Shown here: piece after piece, positions 1 through 8,438 of the stretch
Position numbering within the stretch: the stretch's first letter is position 1
How the letters are laid out: every line of letters starts with the position of its first letter
Assembly (NCBI GenBank): GCA_020445565.1
Contig: JAGRGI010000159.1
Span: forward strand, 1-37,880
Length of the DNA stretch: 37,880 nt
Source of the DNA: Chromatiales bacterium
GTDB taxonomy: Bacteria; Pseudomonadota; Gammaproteobacteria; JAGRCI01
Direction of reading: 5' to 3'
Made by a program: the position numbers and the translations under genes
Notes under the pieces: model-generated
Seen by the model: the letters and a program-made list of their open reading frames with translations, nothing else
Told to the model about the DNA's origin: nothing
The model's database searches: none

Positions 1-329
<329 letters not shown>

Positions 330-543
330 TGGCGCCCGCGTGCGGTTTGGCCCGCCGTGCGGACTGGGCCATCGGGCCGAAAGTCGTGTCGCGATATGTC
401 GCGCGTCGTGAATTCATCTCGTCGTTACGCCCCAACGGAAGGCTGTTCCATTCCCACACCCGTCGGTTATCCGCGGCTGGGATCGGACGCGAGTCCATTT
501 TGTCGCGTGCGCCCGAATCACTCTCTAGTCGGAGTACATCGAT

Positions 544-885
544 ATGAGTTTCTTCATCCAAGATGCCATGGCTCAAGCCGCCGGTGCGGCGGGACAGCAG
601 CCCAGCCTGATCGAGGCCTTGGCGTTTCCCGTTCTTCTGATCGTGGTGTTTTATTTCCTGCTGATCCGCCCACAGCAAAAAAAGGCGAAAGAACATACCG
701 CAATGGTGCAAGCCCTTGCCAAGGGCGATGAGGTGGTTACCGGCGGCGGTCTGTTGGGTCGGGTCGTCGAGGTTTCTGACGACTACATCAGTGTCGAAGT
801 GGCCGAAGGCGTGGTTGTCAGGGCGCAGCGTGCCACCATTGGCGCCACCCTGCCGAAGGGAACCCTGAAAAGCGTCAACAAGTAG
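544..885 (+). CDS. yajC: Sec translocase accessory subunit YajC
   Basis: 113-residue inner-membrane protein that associates with SecDF-YidC beside the SecYEG channel. It has a short N-terminal segment, one hydrophobic span at about residues 24-41 (LAFPVLLIVVFYFLLIRPQ), then the family hallmark RPQQKKAKEH and the KGDEVVTGGGLLGRV motif of the cytoplasmic domain. Length matches the family (about 110). GGAG at 531-534 lies at suitable spacing before the ATG. It sits between tgt and secD, as in Escherichia coli. The 214-nt gap after tgt contains no other gene I can support. Confidence 0.96.
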   Translation: MSFFIQDAMAQAAGAAGQQPSLIEALAFPVLLIVVFYFLLIRPQQKKAKEHTAMVQALAKGDEVVTGGGLLGRVVEVSDDYISVEVAEGVVVRAQRATIGATLPKGTLKSVNK

Positions 886-912
886 TCGGCATCCGGGAGC
901 GGTGCACCGAAT

Positions 913-2766
913 ATGAACCAGAACGCATTGTGGAAATATCTCTTGCTGGCGGTGGTTGTCATCGTCGGTGCCCTATATGCACTGCCCAATCTCTATGGCG
1001 AGGACCCGGCGGTGCAGGTTTCTCCCCGTAGAGGGGGATTGATCACGGAAACCACCGTGACCAACATCAAGGACGCCATGAAGGCGGTCAAGATTGAATA
1101 TAAAAACCTGGAACAAACGGCGGATCAGGTATTGATCCGGTTCCATGATACCGAGGCGCAGCTGGAAGCCGTTGACGAGATACAGAAGGCCGTCGGCAAC
1201 GACTACCAGGTTGCCTTGAATCTGGCGGCTTCAACGCCTGACTGGCTGACGTCTTTGGGGGCGGAGCCCATGTTTCTGGGCTTGGACCTTCGCGGTGGCG
1301 TGCACTTCCTGCTGGAGGTGGATATGAATGCCGCAGTCTTCCAGGCGGTCGAACGCTACACGGAAGATCTGCGTGGATTGCTGAGAGAAGAAAAGATTCG
1401 CTATGTGGCCGTGACCAAAGAGGGTGACAGCGTACGGGTGCGTTTCCGTGATGCGGAAAGTCGCGACAGGGCGGTAGAGAAGATCGCCGACGAGTTTCGA
1501 AGCTTGAACGTCGTGCCGGACGATGCAGGTGGCAGTTCTTCGCTGCTGGCGACCCTGCAAGACTCCGAGATACGTCAGGTGAGGCGCTTTGCGCTGGAGC
1601 AAAACATCACCACCCTGCGTAACCGTGTCAATGAACTGGGGGTTGCAGAGCCGCTGATTCAGCAGCAGGGCGACAACCGGGTCGTGGTCCAGTTGCCGGG
1701 TGTGCAGGATACCGTGCGTGCCAAGGAGATTCTTGGCGCTACCGCCACGCTGGAGTTTCGCTTGGTGGATGTGCAGCACGACCTGTCTGATGCGGTCAAC
1801 GGCAAGGTGCCGGCCGGTTCGCGCCTGTACAAGGATCGCCAGGGAAGTCCGGTGTTGCTTCAGCGGCGCGTGATCGTCACCGGCGACCAGATCATTGATG
1901 CCGCTTCCGGTATCGAGCAGCAGGGCGGCACGCCCGCCGTGTTCATTACCTTGGACGGCAAGGGCGCCCGCAAGATGAGCAATATCAGCCGCGACAATAT
2001 CGGCAAGCCGATGGCGGTTGTGTTCATCGAAAACAAATCCGAGACCAAATGGGTGGATGGCGAACCGACCAAGAGCAAGCGCAAGGTTGAAGAGGTAATC
2101 AACGTCGCCACCATCCGCGATCATCTGAGCAAGCGTTTTCAGATCAGCGGCCTGGACAGCCCTGAAGAGGCGCGCGACCTAGCCCTGTTGCTGCGCGCTG
2201 GCGCCTTGGCTGCGCCCATGGACATCGTCGAAGAGCGTACCGTCGGCCCCAGCCTGGGGCGTGAGAATATTGAGCAGGGTTTCCGCTCTGTGATCATCGG
2301 CTTTGTGGCCGTGCTGGTAGTGATGGCGATCTACTATCGCGCCTTCGGGTTGGTGGCCAACCTGGCCCTGACCATGAATTTGGTTCTGATCGTGGCGCTG
2401 TTATCCATGTTGCAGGCCACACTGACCTTGCCGGGCATCGCCGGTATCGTGCTCACTGTGGGTATGGCGGTTGACGCCAACGTGCTCATCTTCGAGCGAA
2501 TACGGGAGGAGCTGCGCCTGGGCAACTCGCCTCAAGCGAGTATCCACGCCGGTTATGAGAAGGCCTTTTCGACAATTGCGGATGCCAATATCACCACATT
2601 GATTGCGGCCGTGGTGTTGTTCAGCTTCGGAACCGGGCCGATCAAGGGCTTCGCCGTTACCCTGAGTCTGGGTATCGTAACGTCCATGTTCACTGCGATC
2701 TTCGGCACACGGGTGGTCGTCAACGCCATCTTTGGTGGCAAGCGCCTGAAGACCCTGTCGATCTGA
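913..2766 (+). CDS. secD: Protein translocase subunit SecD
   Basis: 617-residue proton-driven Sec accessory that pulls preproteins out on the periplasmic side. There is one N-terminal span (about residues 8-25), then the large periplasmic P1 domain. The SecD signature LDLRGGVHFLLEVD lies near residue 125. Five more spans follow in the C-terminal third, including VGMAVDANVLIFERIREEL, the conserved RND-type segment with the functionally important aspartate. Length equals that of well-studied SecD proteins. It starts 27 nt after yajC and ends 16 nt before secF, so the three genes form one operon. No truncation or frameshift seen. Confidence 0.98.
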   Translation: MNQNALWKYLLLAVVVIVGALYALPNLYGEDPAVQVSPRRGGLITETTVTNIKDAMKAVKIEYKNLEQTADQVLIRFHDTEAQLEAVDEIQKAVGNDYQVALNLAASTPDWLTSLGAEPMFLGLDLRGGVHFLLEVDMNAAVFQAVERYTEDLRGLLREEKIRYVAVTKEGDSVRVRFRDAESRDRAVEKIADEFRSLNVVPDDAGGSSSLLATLQDSEIRQVRRFALEQNITTLRNRVNELGVAEPLIQQQGDNRVVVQLPGVQDTVRAKEILGATATLEFRLVDVQHDLSDAVNGKVPAGSRLYKDRQGSPVLLQRRVIVTGDQIIDAASGIEQQGGTPAVFITLDGKGARKMSNISRDNIGKPMAVVFIENKSETKWVDGEPTKSKRKVEEVINVATIRDHLSKRFQISGLDSPEEARDLALLLRAGALAAPMDIVEERTVGPSLGRENIEQGFRSVIIGFVAVLVVMAIYYRAFGLVANLALTMNLVLIVALLSMLQATLTLPGIAGIVLTVGMAVDANVLIFERIREELRLGNSPQASIHAGYEKAFSTIADANITTLIAAVVLFSFGTGPIKGFAVTLSLGIVTSMFTAIFGTRVVVNAIFGGKRLKTLSI

Positions 2767-2782
2767 GTGGAGTGCTAAGACC

Positions 2783-3727
2783 ATGAACATCTTCGGAAAC
2801 GATACCAGGATCGACTTCCTCGGCAAGCGAAAGATTGCCACCGTTTTCTCAGCCACACTGATTGTGATTTCTCTGCTGGCTCTGGCGGTCCGCGGATTGG
2901 CTTTCGGCATCGATTTTACCGGCGGCACCCTGATCGAAGTGGGCTATCCCGGTGCTGTGGAATTGGGTGAGGTACGTGATGCACTCAGCGGTGCGGGTTA
3001 TCAAGATGCCACGGCACAGCATTTCGGAACGTCCAAGGACGTACTGATCCGCCTTGCCCCACGAGAGAAGGAAGCCAGCGCCGAACTTAGCAGCAAGGTA
3101 ATCCAGGCACTACAGGGTGCCCACGGGGCCGAGGAAAAGCTGGATCTTCGACGTGTGGAGTTCGTCGGCCCCCAGGTGGGTGACGAACTGACCGAGGACG
3201 GCGGATTGGCGATGCTGTATGCCTTGATCGGAATTCTGATCTACGTTGCGATTCGGTTTGAGTACCGATTTGCCCTTGGTGCGGTAGCAGCCCTCATTCA
3301 CGACGTAATAATCACTCTGGGCTTTTTCTCTGTGACCCAGATGGAGTTCGACCTCACGGTGATGGCTGCGGTACTCGCAGTGATCGGTTATTCCTTGAAC
3401 GACACGATCGTCGTGTTCGACCGGGTGCGGGAAAACTTCCGGAAGATTCGCAAGGGCACGCCGGAAGAAATTACCAACGCATCCTTGAACCAAACGCTTT
3501 CACGTACAGTGATGACTTCGGCAACCACATTGGTGGTGCTCTTTGCGCTGTTCGTGTTCGGTGGCGAGATCATTCATGCCTTCGCCACGGCATTAATTGT
3601 CGGCATCGTGATCGGCACTTATTCCTCGATCTATGTCGCCAGCGCCGTAGTGCTCGCCATGGGGGTCAGCAAGGAAGATCTGATGCCGGTGAAAAAAGAA
3701 GGCGAAGTCGCCGACGATCGTCCTTGA
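2783..3727 (+). CDS. secF: Protein translocase subunit SecF
   Basis: 314-residue partner of SecD in the SecDF-YajC complex. The first span (about residues 18-38) leads into FGIDFTGGTLIEV, the SecF signature. The C-terminal half carries five further spans with GYSLNDTIVVFDRVRENFR, the counterpart of the SecD segment. Length fits the family (about 300-325). The protein ends in a short charged tail. It is the last gene of the tgt-yajC-secDF cluster; two inverted repeats follow in the gap to the next gene. Confidence 0.98.
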   Translation: MNIFGNDTRIDFLGKRKIATVFSATLIVISLLALAVRGLAFGIDFTGGTLIEVGYPGAVELGEVRDALSGAGYQDATAQHFGTSKDVLIRLAPREKEASAELSSKVIQALQGAHGAEEKLDLRRVEFVGPQVGDELTEDGGLAMLYALIGILIYVAIRFEYRFALGAVAALIHDVIITLGFFSVTQMEFDLTVMAAVLAVIGYSLNDTIVVFDRVRENFRKIRKGTPEEITNASLNQTLSRTVMTSATTLVVLFALFVFGGEIIHAFATALIVGIVIGTYSSIYVASAVVLAMGVSKEDLMPVKKEGEVADDRP

Positions 3728-3820
3728 GGGTTGGGGTGGCAAACCCAAATTATTAACCTATTGCTGGCATCGCGGGCTCTGGCGCTTTACAAGCGAGCAG
3801 CTGCTGCTGGCCGGTGTCCC

Positions 3821-3872
3821 GGCGGGACAAGTCCCGCCCAAAATCGGCGCCGGGAATTGTCCTGGCCCGGCG
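3821..3872. repeat. Two tandem dyad symmetries between secF and the next gene
   Basis: GGCGGGAC (3821-3828) and GTCCCGCC (3831-3838) form an 8-bp perfect inverted repeat with a 2-nt centre. Immediately after, CGCCGGG (3848-3854) pairs with CCCGGCG (3866-3872) around an 11-nt loop. Neither has a T-tract, so they are not classical intrinsic terminators. They could be transcript-end or mRNA-stabilising structures for secDF, a dispersed palindromic element, or a leader structure for the gene at 3930. Confidence 0.5.
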
Positions 3873-3929
3873 AAGTGAAAAAGCACGTCCGTGCCGTTTG
3901 GGTTGCGGGCAAATCCGCAGGAGGACCCC

Positions 3930-4532
3930 ATGACTCAATTCAAGATTGCCAGCGTTGCTATTGCGCTGCTCCTTTCCGTGCCTGCCGTGGCGGCGGATAG
4001 GGACAAGGCAGCGGCCATCAAGGGCGCGGGCGCCCAAAGTTGTGAAAATTTCGTAGCTGCCCGCAAGGAAAAGAAGGAACTTTACGGTATCTATGTGTCC
4101 TGGTTGCAGGGGATGTTGTCAGGTTACAACTTGATGGCTGCCGACACTTACGACATTGCTGCCTGGCAGACCCCGGAGTTGATGGCCTACTTCCTGGACC
4201 AGTTTTGCCAGAAAAATCCAACTATCCCCTTTGGTCAGGCGTCATCGGAGCTGATCAAGGCGTTGGTCCCCATGCGGGTGGAAGAGCGTTCGGACATCGT
4301 TACGTTCACTTCTTCCTCCGATTCCAAGGTCCAGATTCCCATCTACAAGGAAATCCTCCGTCGTGTGCAGCGGGAGCTGGCCAAACGCGGGCACTACGAT
4401 AGTGTCGCCGATGGCATCCCTGGTCCCAGGACCGAACAGGCATTGAAGGATTTCCAAAAGGAGCGGGGAATTGCCGTCACTGGCATACCGGATCAAGTGA
4501 CCCTGGTTCTGTTGTTTGAGCAGAAAAAATAA
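3930..4532 (+). CDS. Secreted protein with C-terminal peptidoglycan-binding domain
   Basis: 200-residue protein with a Sec signal peptide (basic start, hydrophobic core, cut near AVAA/DRDK). After export come about 95 residues with two cysteines (SCENF and QFCQKN) in a mostly helical region that resembles small HdeA/Rap1a-type periplasmic proteins; that likeness is only an impression. The C-terminal ~50 residues (LAKRGHYDSVADGIPGPRTEQALKDFQ split by the GIPG turn) are a PG_binding_1 repeat, which binds cell-wall peptides or glycan. The ATG at 3930 is chosen because AGGAGG lies just upstream and the signal peptide begins there; a GTG at 3891 is in frame but has no such support. Single-gene unit; specific function unknown. 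Confidence 0.8.
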   Translation: MTQFKIASVAIALLLSVPAVAADRDKAAAIKGAGAQSCENFVAARKEKKELYGIYVSWLQGMLSGYNLMAADTYDIAAWQTPELMAYFLDQFCQKNPTIPFGQASSELIKALVPMRVEERSDIVTFTSSSDSKVQIPIYKEILRRVQRELAKRGHYDSVADGIPGPRTEQALKDFQKERGIAVTGIPDQVTLVLLFEQKK

Positions 4533-4603
4533 TACATCGACTGGCAGAGCCTTCTCACGCGTAGCAGCGTGCTGCCGCGCAATAAGACATTAGTTATCTA
4601 TTC

Positions 4604-4632
4604 GGAACGCCGCTGGATTTCAGCAGCGTTCC
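4604..4632. terminator. Hairpin between convergent genes, possible bidirectional terminator
   Basis: GGAACGC (4604-4610) pairs with GCGTTCC (4626-4632) and, after one mismatch, GCTG (4612-4615) pairs with CAGC (4621-4624) around a 5-nt loop. A second hairpin, CGGTGCT (4713-4719) with AGCACCG (4723-4729) and a 3-nt loop, lies further on. Both are in the 289-nt gap between a plus-strand gene ending at 4532 and a minus-strand gene ending at 4822. No clear T-tract follows either. I see no gene in this gap. Confidence 0.4.
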
Positions 4633-4821
4633 GGGGGGCTTACTTCTGTAAATATGCATGAATGCTTCTGCGTAACCTGACTGTATCCTCTGCGGAGCAG
4701 GCACGATTAGGGCGGTGCTGGAAGCACCGTTCGACAAACGGCGGTGCATTCAATCGAAATTTGTATGGAGGCGCGGCCCGAGCTTCTATTCCATTTGCTC
4801 TGCTACAGTACTGTCCGATAC

Positions 4822-5163
4822 TCAGCGTACCCTGCGAATTTCATCCATCGGATCACTCTCGTCCACGTCCGGATACGTATGTGCCGGACCACTGCCGTCG
4901 ACCTCCTGGCCGTGTTCTGCGCGCCGATTGCCTACCAGAGTGAGGATTGCCCAAACCGATGAGATAGCCCAAAGGATCAGACCCAGAATCACTACATAGA
5001 GATTGACTTGGGTCCCTACGGTTGGGCCGCCGTTCAGTCCATAGGCGATGCCGACAATGCCGGTTATCCAGAAAACGAAAATCGGAGCGGCGCATCCCCA
5101 GGCCCGACAAAACAGCGCGACCGCCAGGGGTGGCACGACCAGGGAGAGCAGGATTTGGATCAT
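4822..5163 (-). CDS. Small membrane protein, YqaE/Pmp3-like N-terminus
   Basis: 113-residue membrane protein. The start MIQILLSLVVPPLAVALFCRAWG followed by a second span resembles the YqaE/Pmp3 proteolipid family (two spans with a PPLAV motif in the first), whose members affect membrane potential and stress tolerance. Unlike the ~52-residue family members, it has a third hydrophobic span (about residues 56-78) and a polar acidic C-terminal tail. No strong ribosome-binding site precedes the ATG. The next minus-strand gene upstream, at 5539, also encodes a small membrane protein. The family link is tentative. Confidence 0.6.
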   Translation of the reverse strand: MIQILLSLVVPPLAVALFCRAWGCAAPIFVFWITGIVGIAYGLNGGPTVGTQVNLYVVILGLILWAISSVWAILTLVGNRRAEHGQEVDGSGPAHTYPDVDESDPMDEIRRVR

Positions 5164-5299
5164 GAGTTTGTTGGTCCGATGCGGCTACAGCCAAACGCAC
5201 GGCATGTAATACCACATATCCCGCTTTCCCCCAAAGGTTTTTGCGCTCGGGAGATTGGGTTTCGGCCGATGGTCCGAGGAGTCAGGCGCTTGCTGGCGT

Positions 5300-5539
5300 T
5301 TACCGTTCTTCGCAGTGGCAGTCCCGACAGAACCCGGCATCCTTCGGCAGTAGGGCACATAGACCCCGGACCATGGGGGAGGTCTCTTGCAAGAAGGCAA
5401 ATGCCACGGCGGCCGCGAATAACCACCAGAAGGTGTATTCCACCCACGGCTGGTAAACCAAGCCGTCAACGCCGTACAGGAATACCGCTCCCACCGCTAG
5501 GATTGCGGCGGCTACGATGCAGACCAACATATTGAACAC
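5300..5539 (-). CDS. Small two-span membrane protein of unknown function
   Basis: 79-residue protein with two hydrophobic spans (about residues 4-25 and 35-51) and a short C-terminal tail ending in CRDCHCEER, which places three cysteines and a histidine close together. GGAGG lies 6 nt before a GTG at 5537-5539, which supports that start over the in-frame ATG three codons later. It is upstream of the other small membrane gene on the same strand with a 136-nt gap. I do not recognise a family. The cysteine cluster could bind metal or be a chance feature of a short tail. Confidence 0.5.
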   Translation of the reverse strand: MFNMLVCIVAAAILAVGAVFLYGVDGLVYQPWVEYTFWWLFAAAVAFAFLQETSPMVRGLCALLPKDAGFCRDCHCEER

Positions 5540-5657
5540 GGCGCACCTCCGCGTTTTCGAATATGCGGGTATTAGAAAATACTGTTTATTTTCCTGCCTT
5601 GATCTGGGTTCCGTTCAACGCGTGGTTTTCGGCTCGCTCATATCGAATCTTCAGTCA

Positions 5658-5675
5658 ATCCCGTTGAAGCGGGAT
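5658..5675 (-). terminator. Short hairpin after pdxB
   Basis: ATCCCG (5658-5663) and CGGGAT (5670-5675) form a 6-bp stem with a 6-nt loop just past the pdxB stop codon. On the minus strand the stem is followed by TTGACTGAA rather than a T-tract, so termination is only a suggestion. Confidence 0.3.
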
Positions 5676-5681
5676 CACTAG

Positions 5682-6812
5682 CTAACTCTTGAAGCCCAGT
5701 GCGTCCAGGCGTGCCCTCAGGGCGGAGCGTCCAGCCGGAACCACCACACGCAGGCTGTTGAATTCGCGACGCGGTGGATATTCGCGGCGCAGGCGATCAA
5801 ATCCGTTGCCCGGATTGGTTTGAACGGCGATCCGAAGCCGGGCGTCGTCCTGGCGGGGATCGTAGAGGGCAAGCATGGCGGTCTGGATCACCTGATCGTC
5901 GTCTGCGGTGGGACCGAAACGCATCTCGCCCAACCAGGATTCGGGTAGAACCTGATCCGGCGACCAGCTTGGCGCCGCCCCAAGGTGAGCACAGGCGGCT
6001 CGGTAGATGAGTTCTGTGCCGCGTACCTTGCCGTCAAGGCTATAGCCGGCGATGTGTGCCGTGCCGATTTGCACCCTTTGCACAAGTCTTTCATCGATAT
6101 TGGGTTCGTTGGCCCAGACATCGAGGACCAGGTTCAGCGCTTTTCCGGTATCGAGTATCTTGCTCAGCGCGGCTTCGTCCACCACGGAACCACGGGCAGC
6201 GTTGAGAAAGATGGCCCCTTCGGGCAGGGCTTCGAAGAAGTCGTGATCAAGAAACCGCAAAGTGGCGTGAGGGCCGGCAGTGGTCAAGGGAACGTGCACA
6301 CAAAAGGCGTCGCAGTCCAAGCATTCGTGGAGTTGGCGATAGTCGTAGTCCGCATCCAGTTCGGAGCGGGGCGGGTCGTTGACCAGACATTCCACGCCCA
6401 GTGCTTCCAGGCGATTGAATACCCGAGAGCCCACGTTGCCACAACCAATGATTGCTACGCGCAGGTCCTGTAGGACCCGACCCTGCCGCTGGGCCATCAA
6501 CCACAGGCTGGTGACGACATACTCGGCGGCCGATATGGCGTTGCTGCCGGGGGCGCTTGCGAAGCCGATGCCTTGCTGTGTCAGCCATTGGGTCGAGACA
6601 TGGTCGACACCGATGGTGGCGGTAGCCACGAATTGTACGTTTGAGCCCGCCAACAGTGCTTCGTCCACCCGTGTTACGGAGCGTACCAGGAGCATATCGG
6701 CGTTACCGAGCTGATCGGGTGTCATTCCGCGACCGGCAATGGTCCGTACCTCACCAAGGCTGGCAAAGGCTTCTCGTACGAAAGGGATATTTTCGTCGGC
6801 TAGGATACGCAT
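5682..6812 (-). CDS. pdxB: Erythronate-4-phosphate dehydrogenase
   Basis: 376-residue cytoplasmic NAD-dependent dehydrogenase, second step of the DXP-dependent pyridoxal 5'-phosphate pathway. It begins MRILADENIPFVREAF, the family's N-terminal signature. The Rossmann motif is VAIIGCGNVGSRV, the catalytic arginine is in NAARGSVVDE, and the catalytic histidine is in TAHIAGYSLDGKVRG. The C-terminal PdxB dimerisation domain is present. Length matches E. coli PdxB (378). The open frame extends upstream to 7031, but that part is not PdxB-like and overlaps another small gene, so the ATG at 6810-6812 is taken. The upstream ribosome-binding site is weak. Confidence 0.95.
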   Translation of the reverse strand: MRILADENIPFVREAFASLGEVRTIAGRGMTPDQLGNADMLLVRSVTRVDEALLAGSNVQFVATATIGVDHVSTQWLTQQGIGFASAPGSNAISAAEYVVTSLWLMAQRQGRVLQDLRVAIIGCGNVGSRVFNRLEALGVECLVNDPPRSELDADYDYRQLHECLDCDAFCVHVPLTTAGPHATLRFLDHDFFEALPEGAIFLNAARGSVVDEAALSKILDTGKALNLVLDVWANEPNIDERLVQRVQIGTAHIAGYSLDGKVRGTELIYRAACAHLGAAPSWSPDQVLPESWLGEMRFGPTADDDQVIQTAMLALYDPRQDDARLRIAVQTNPGNGFDRLRREYPPRREFNSLRVVVPAGRSALRARLDALGFKS

Positions 6813-6886
6813 GGGCGGCGCGTGTATCGGCTGTAAGGGAAAGCCGATGAGCATACTGCGCCACCGCGAATGCGTCCATGGTGAAA

Positions 6887-7060
6887 CTACCGATGCGTAC
6901 CGTAACCGGCCGCTTGAGTCACACTTTCGGGCAGTGTTGGCAGATCTGCCCCCGACAGGGCATTGGGGAACAGCGGGCTGAACCAGATATATCCGATCAT
7001 CAGGAGAAGCAACAGAGCGGATACAGCCCACTGGCGGCCTGAGCTGTGTTGGTGTTGCAT
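6887..7060 (-). CDS. Short single-span membrane protein upstream of pdxB
   Basis: 57-codon ORF beginning MQHQHSSGRQWAVSALLLLL. It has a polar basic N-terminus, one hydrophobic span (about residues 12-27) and a short tail ending in GYGTHR. A good ribosome-binding site (GAGGTGA, 4 nt before the ATG) supports translation. It reads in the direction of pdxB with a 74-nt gap, so the two may be co-transcribed. I do not recognise a family; a one-pass membrane peptide or uncleaved signal-anchor protein are both possible. Confidence 0.5.
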   Translation of the reverse strand: MQHQHSSGRQWAVSALLLLLMIGYIWFSPLFPNALSGADLPTLPESVTQAAGYGTHR

Positions 7061-7385
7061 TGCGTCACCTCGTTGTTGGCGATCGTCGCCCCGTTAAGGG
7101 GGACGTAGGTCTCAATCGTTCTGTGATGACCTAAGCAAAACGAGGACCAAGGCGCTTGTTTGTCGGTGACTTTTAAAAAAAGATTAAAATTACAAATGGT
7201 TGTGAAGTTTGTCCTTTGTAAAGGGTCGATTCGATCTACCGATGAGTAGACCAGGCTGACAGTCTTGTCATGTCAGTTTGGGCGGCTCTTGTTGCCACGG
7301 ATGGCCAATGGCTTAGCGCTATGGTTAGCGGAGAATGCACCGTTGTCGGCATCTGACTTGGAAAAGCGTTCTTCACTGACAAAAG
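7061..7385. other. Intergenic stretch with an AT-rich block, no gene seen
   Basis: 325 nt between two minus-strand units. The block at about 7165-7200 (runs of A and T including TTTTAAAAAAAG and ATTAAAATTAC) is much more AT-rich than its surroundings, as in a promoter region for the minus-strand genes to the left. I could not place a convincing -35/-10 pair. Short dyads such as TCTAC/GTAGA (7235-7250) are present but unremarkable. Confidence 0.4.
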
Positions 7386-7541
7386 TCAATCGCAGTCGGG
7401 TTCCGGTTCTTCGTCGGTCTTGCGCTGTTTTTCGTCTGTCGGTGGATGGGTTGTCTTGGAGACGCCTTGAGCCAAGGCGTTAGTACAGATTCCCGCAGTA
7501 AGGTGGCAGCTTAATAGGGCAATGAGTAATGCGCGCGTCAT
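7386..7541 (-). CDS. Short putative secreted protein downstream of aguB
   Basis: 51-codon ORF starting 6 nt after the aguB stop codon. It has a signal-peptide-like N-terminus (MTRALLIALLS then a cysteine, with a second possible cut after TNALA) and a highly charged tail rich in Lys, Glu, Asp and Pro. LLSC is a poor lipobox, so either a lipoprotein or a cleaved periplasmic peptide is possible. No clear ribosome-binding site; translation would rely on coupling to aguB. No family recognised. Confidence 0.4.
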   Translation of the reverse strand: MTRALLIALLSCHLTAGICTNALAQGVSKTTHPPTDEKQRKTDEEPEPDCD

Positions 7542-7547
7542 AGCGTA

Positions 7548-8438
7548 TTAGTCCCGGAAGCGGCGTGTGAGGTCGGAATAGGCATCGATGCGCCGGTCGC
7601 GAAAGTAAGGCCAAAGTCGCCTTACCTCTTCGGTTCGGCCCAGGTCGATATCGGCAATCAACACCGTTTCATCGTCCGTCGAAGCCTGGGCCAGCAGTTC
7701 CCCTTGGGGGCCGGCAATGAAACTGCTGCCCCAGAATTGGATGCCGGGTTCGGCCCGGTTGGGATTGGGTTCGAAGCCGGTACGGTTACAGGACAGCACA
7801 GGTAAGCCATTGGCAATGGCATGCGCCCGTTGAATCATGGTCCAGGCCTGCCGTTGGCGGTCTTTCTCTTCTTCCGTATCCCGTTCGTCCCAACCTATGG
7901 CCGTCGGGTAGATCAATAGCTCCGCTCCGGCCATGGCCATCAGCCGGGCGGCCTCCGGATACCATTGGTCCCAGCACACCAGTATCCCCAGTCGTCCTAC
8001 CCGGGTTTCGATGGGTTCGAAGCCCAAGTCTCCTGGGGTGAAATAGAATTTTTCGTAGTAACCGGGGTCATCGGGGATGTGCATCTTTCGGTAACGCCCC
8101 GCCAGACTGCCATCACTGTCCAGTACCGCTGCGGTGTTGTGATACAAACCAGGGGCACGTCGCTCGAAAAGGGATGCAACGATGACCACGTCCAGCTCCG
8201 CCGCCAGGCGACCTAGGGATTCGGTACTCGGACCTGGCACGGGTTCGGCGAGATCGAACACCGCCGGGTCTTCGGTCTGACAGAAATAGCGGCTGCGATG
8301 CAATTCCTGCAGGACCACCAGTCGGGCACCGCCGGCGGCGGCTTCGCGAACAGCTTGCTGACTGGCTTCGAGATTGGCTTTCAGATCATCGCCGCAACGC
8401 TGTTGTACCAGGGCCACGCTGAGTGTTCGCTGGGTCAT
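7548..8438 (-). CDS. aguB: N-carbamoylputrescine amidase
   Basis: 296-residue nitrilase-superfamily enzyme that hydrolyses N-carbamoylputrescine to putrescine, CO2 and ammonia. The Glu-Lys-Cys triad is visible: Glu45 in VLQELH, Lys118 in YRKMHIPDD, and Cys155 in LVCWDQWYPEAAR. The PDDPGYYEKFYFTPGD and AIGWDERD stretches are typical of AguB rather than of other nitrilases. The frame is open to 8543, but the ATG at 8436-8438 begins the conserved sequence and overlaps the aguA stop by 4 nt (ATGA), indicating translational coupling. With aguA it forms the agmatine route to putrescine. Confidence 0.95.
   Translation of the reverse strand: MTQRTLSVALVQQRCGDDLKANLEASQQAVREAAAGGARLVVLQELHRSRYFCQTEDPAVFDLAEPVPGPSTESLGRLAAELDVVIVASLFERRAPGLYHNTAAVLDSDGSLAGRYRKMHIPDDPGYYEKFYFTPGDLGFEPIETRVGRLGILVCWDQWYPEAARLMAMAGAELLIYPTAIGWDERDTEEEKDRQRQAWTMIQRAHAIANGLPVLSCNRTGFEPNPNRAEPGIQFWGSSFIAGPQGELLAQASTDDETVLIADIDLGRTEEVRRLWPYFRDRRIDAYSDLTRRFRD

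Noticed and set aside
500..529. TTGTCG and TCTAGT as a yajC promoter
   Set aside because: Transcription would begin after the ribosome-binding site at 531-534, so it could not give a normal yajC message.
1231..2124. 297-codon open frame antisense to secD
   Set aside because: Shadow of secD; rich in His, Gln and Arg with no known motif.
7265..7483. 72-codon plus-strand ORF in the gap before aguB
   Set aside because: No ribosome-binding site and biased composition; the opposite strand holds a more plausible short ORF with a signal-peptide-like start.
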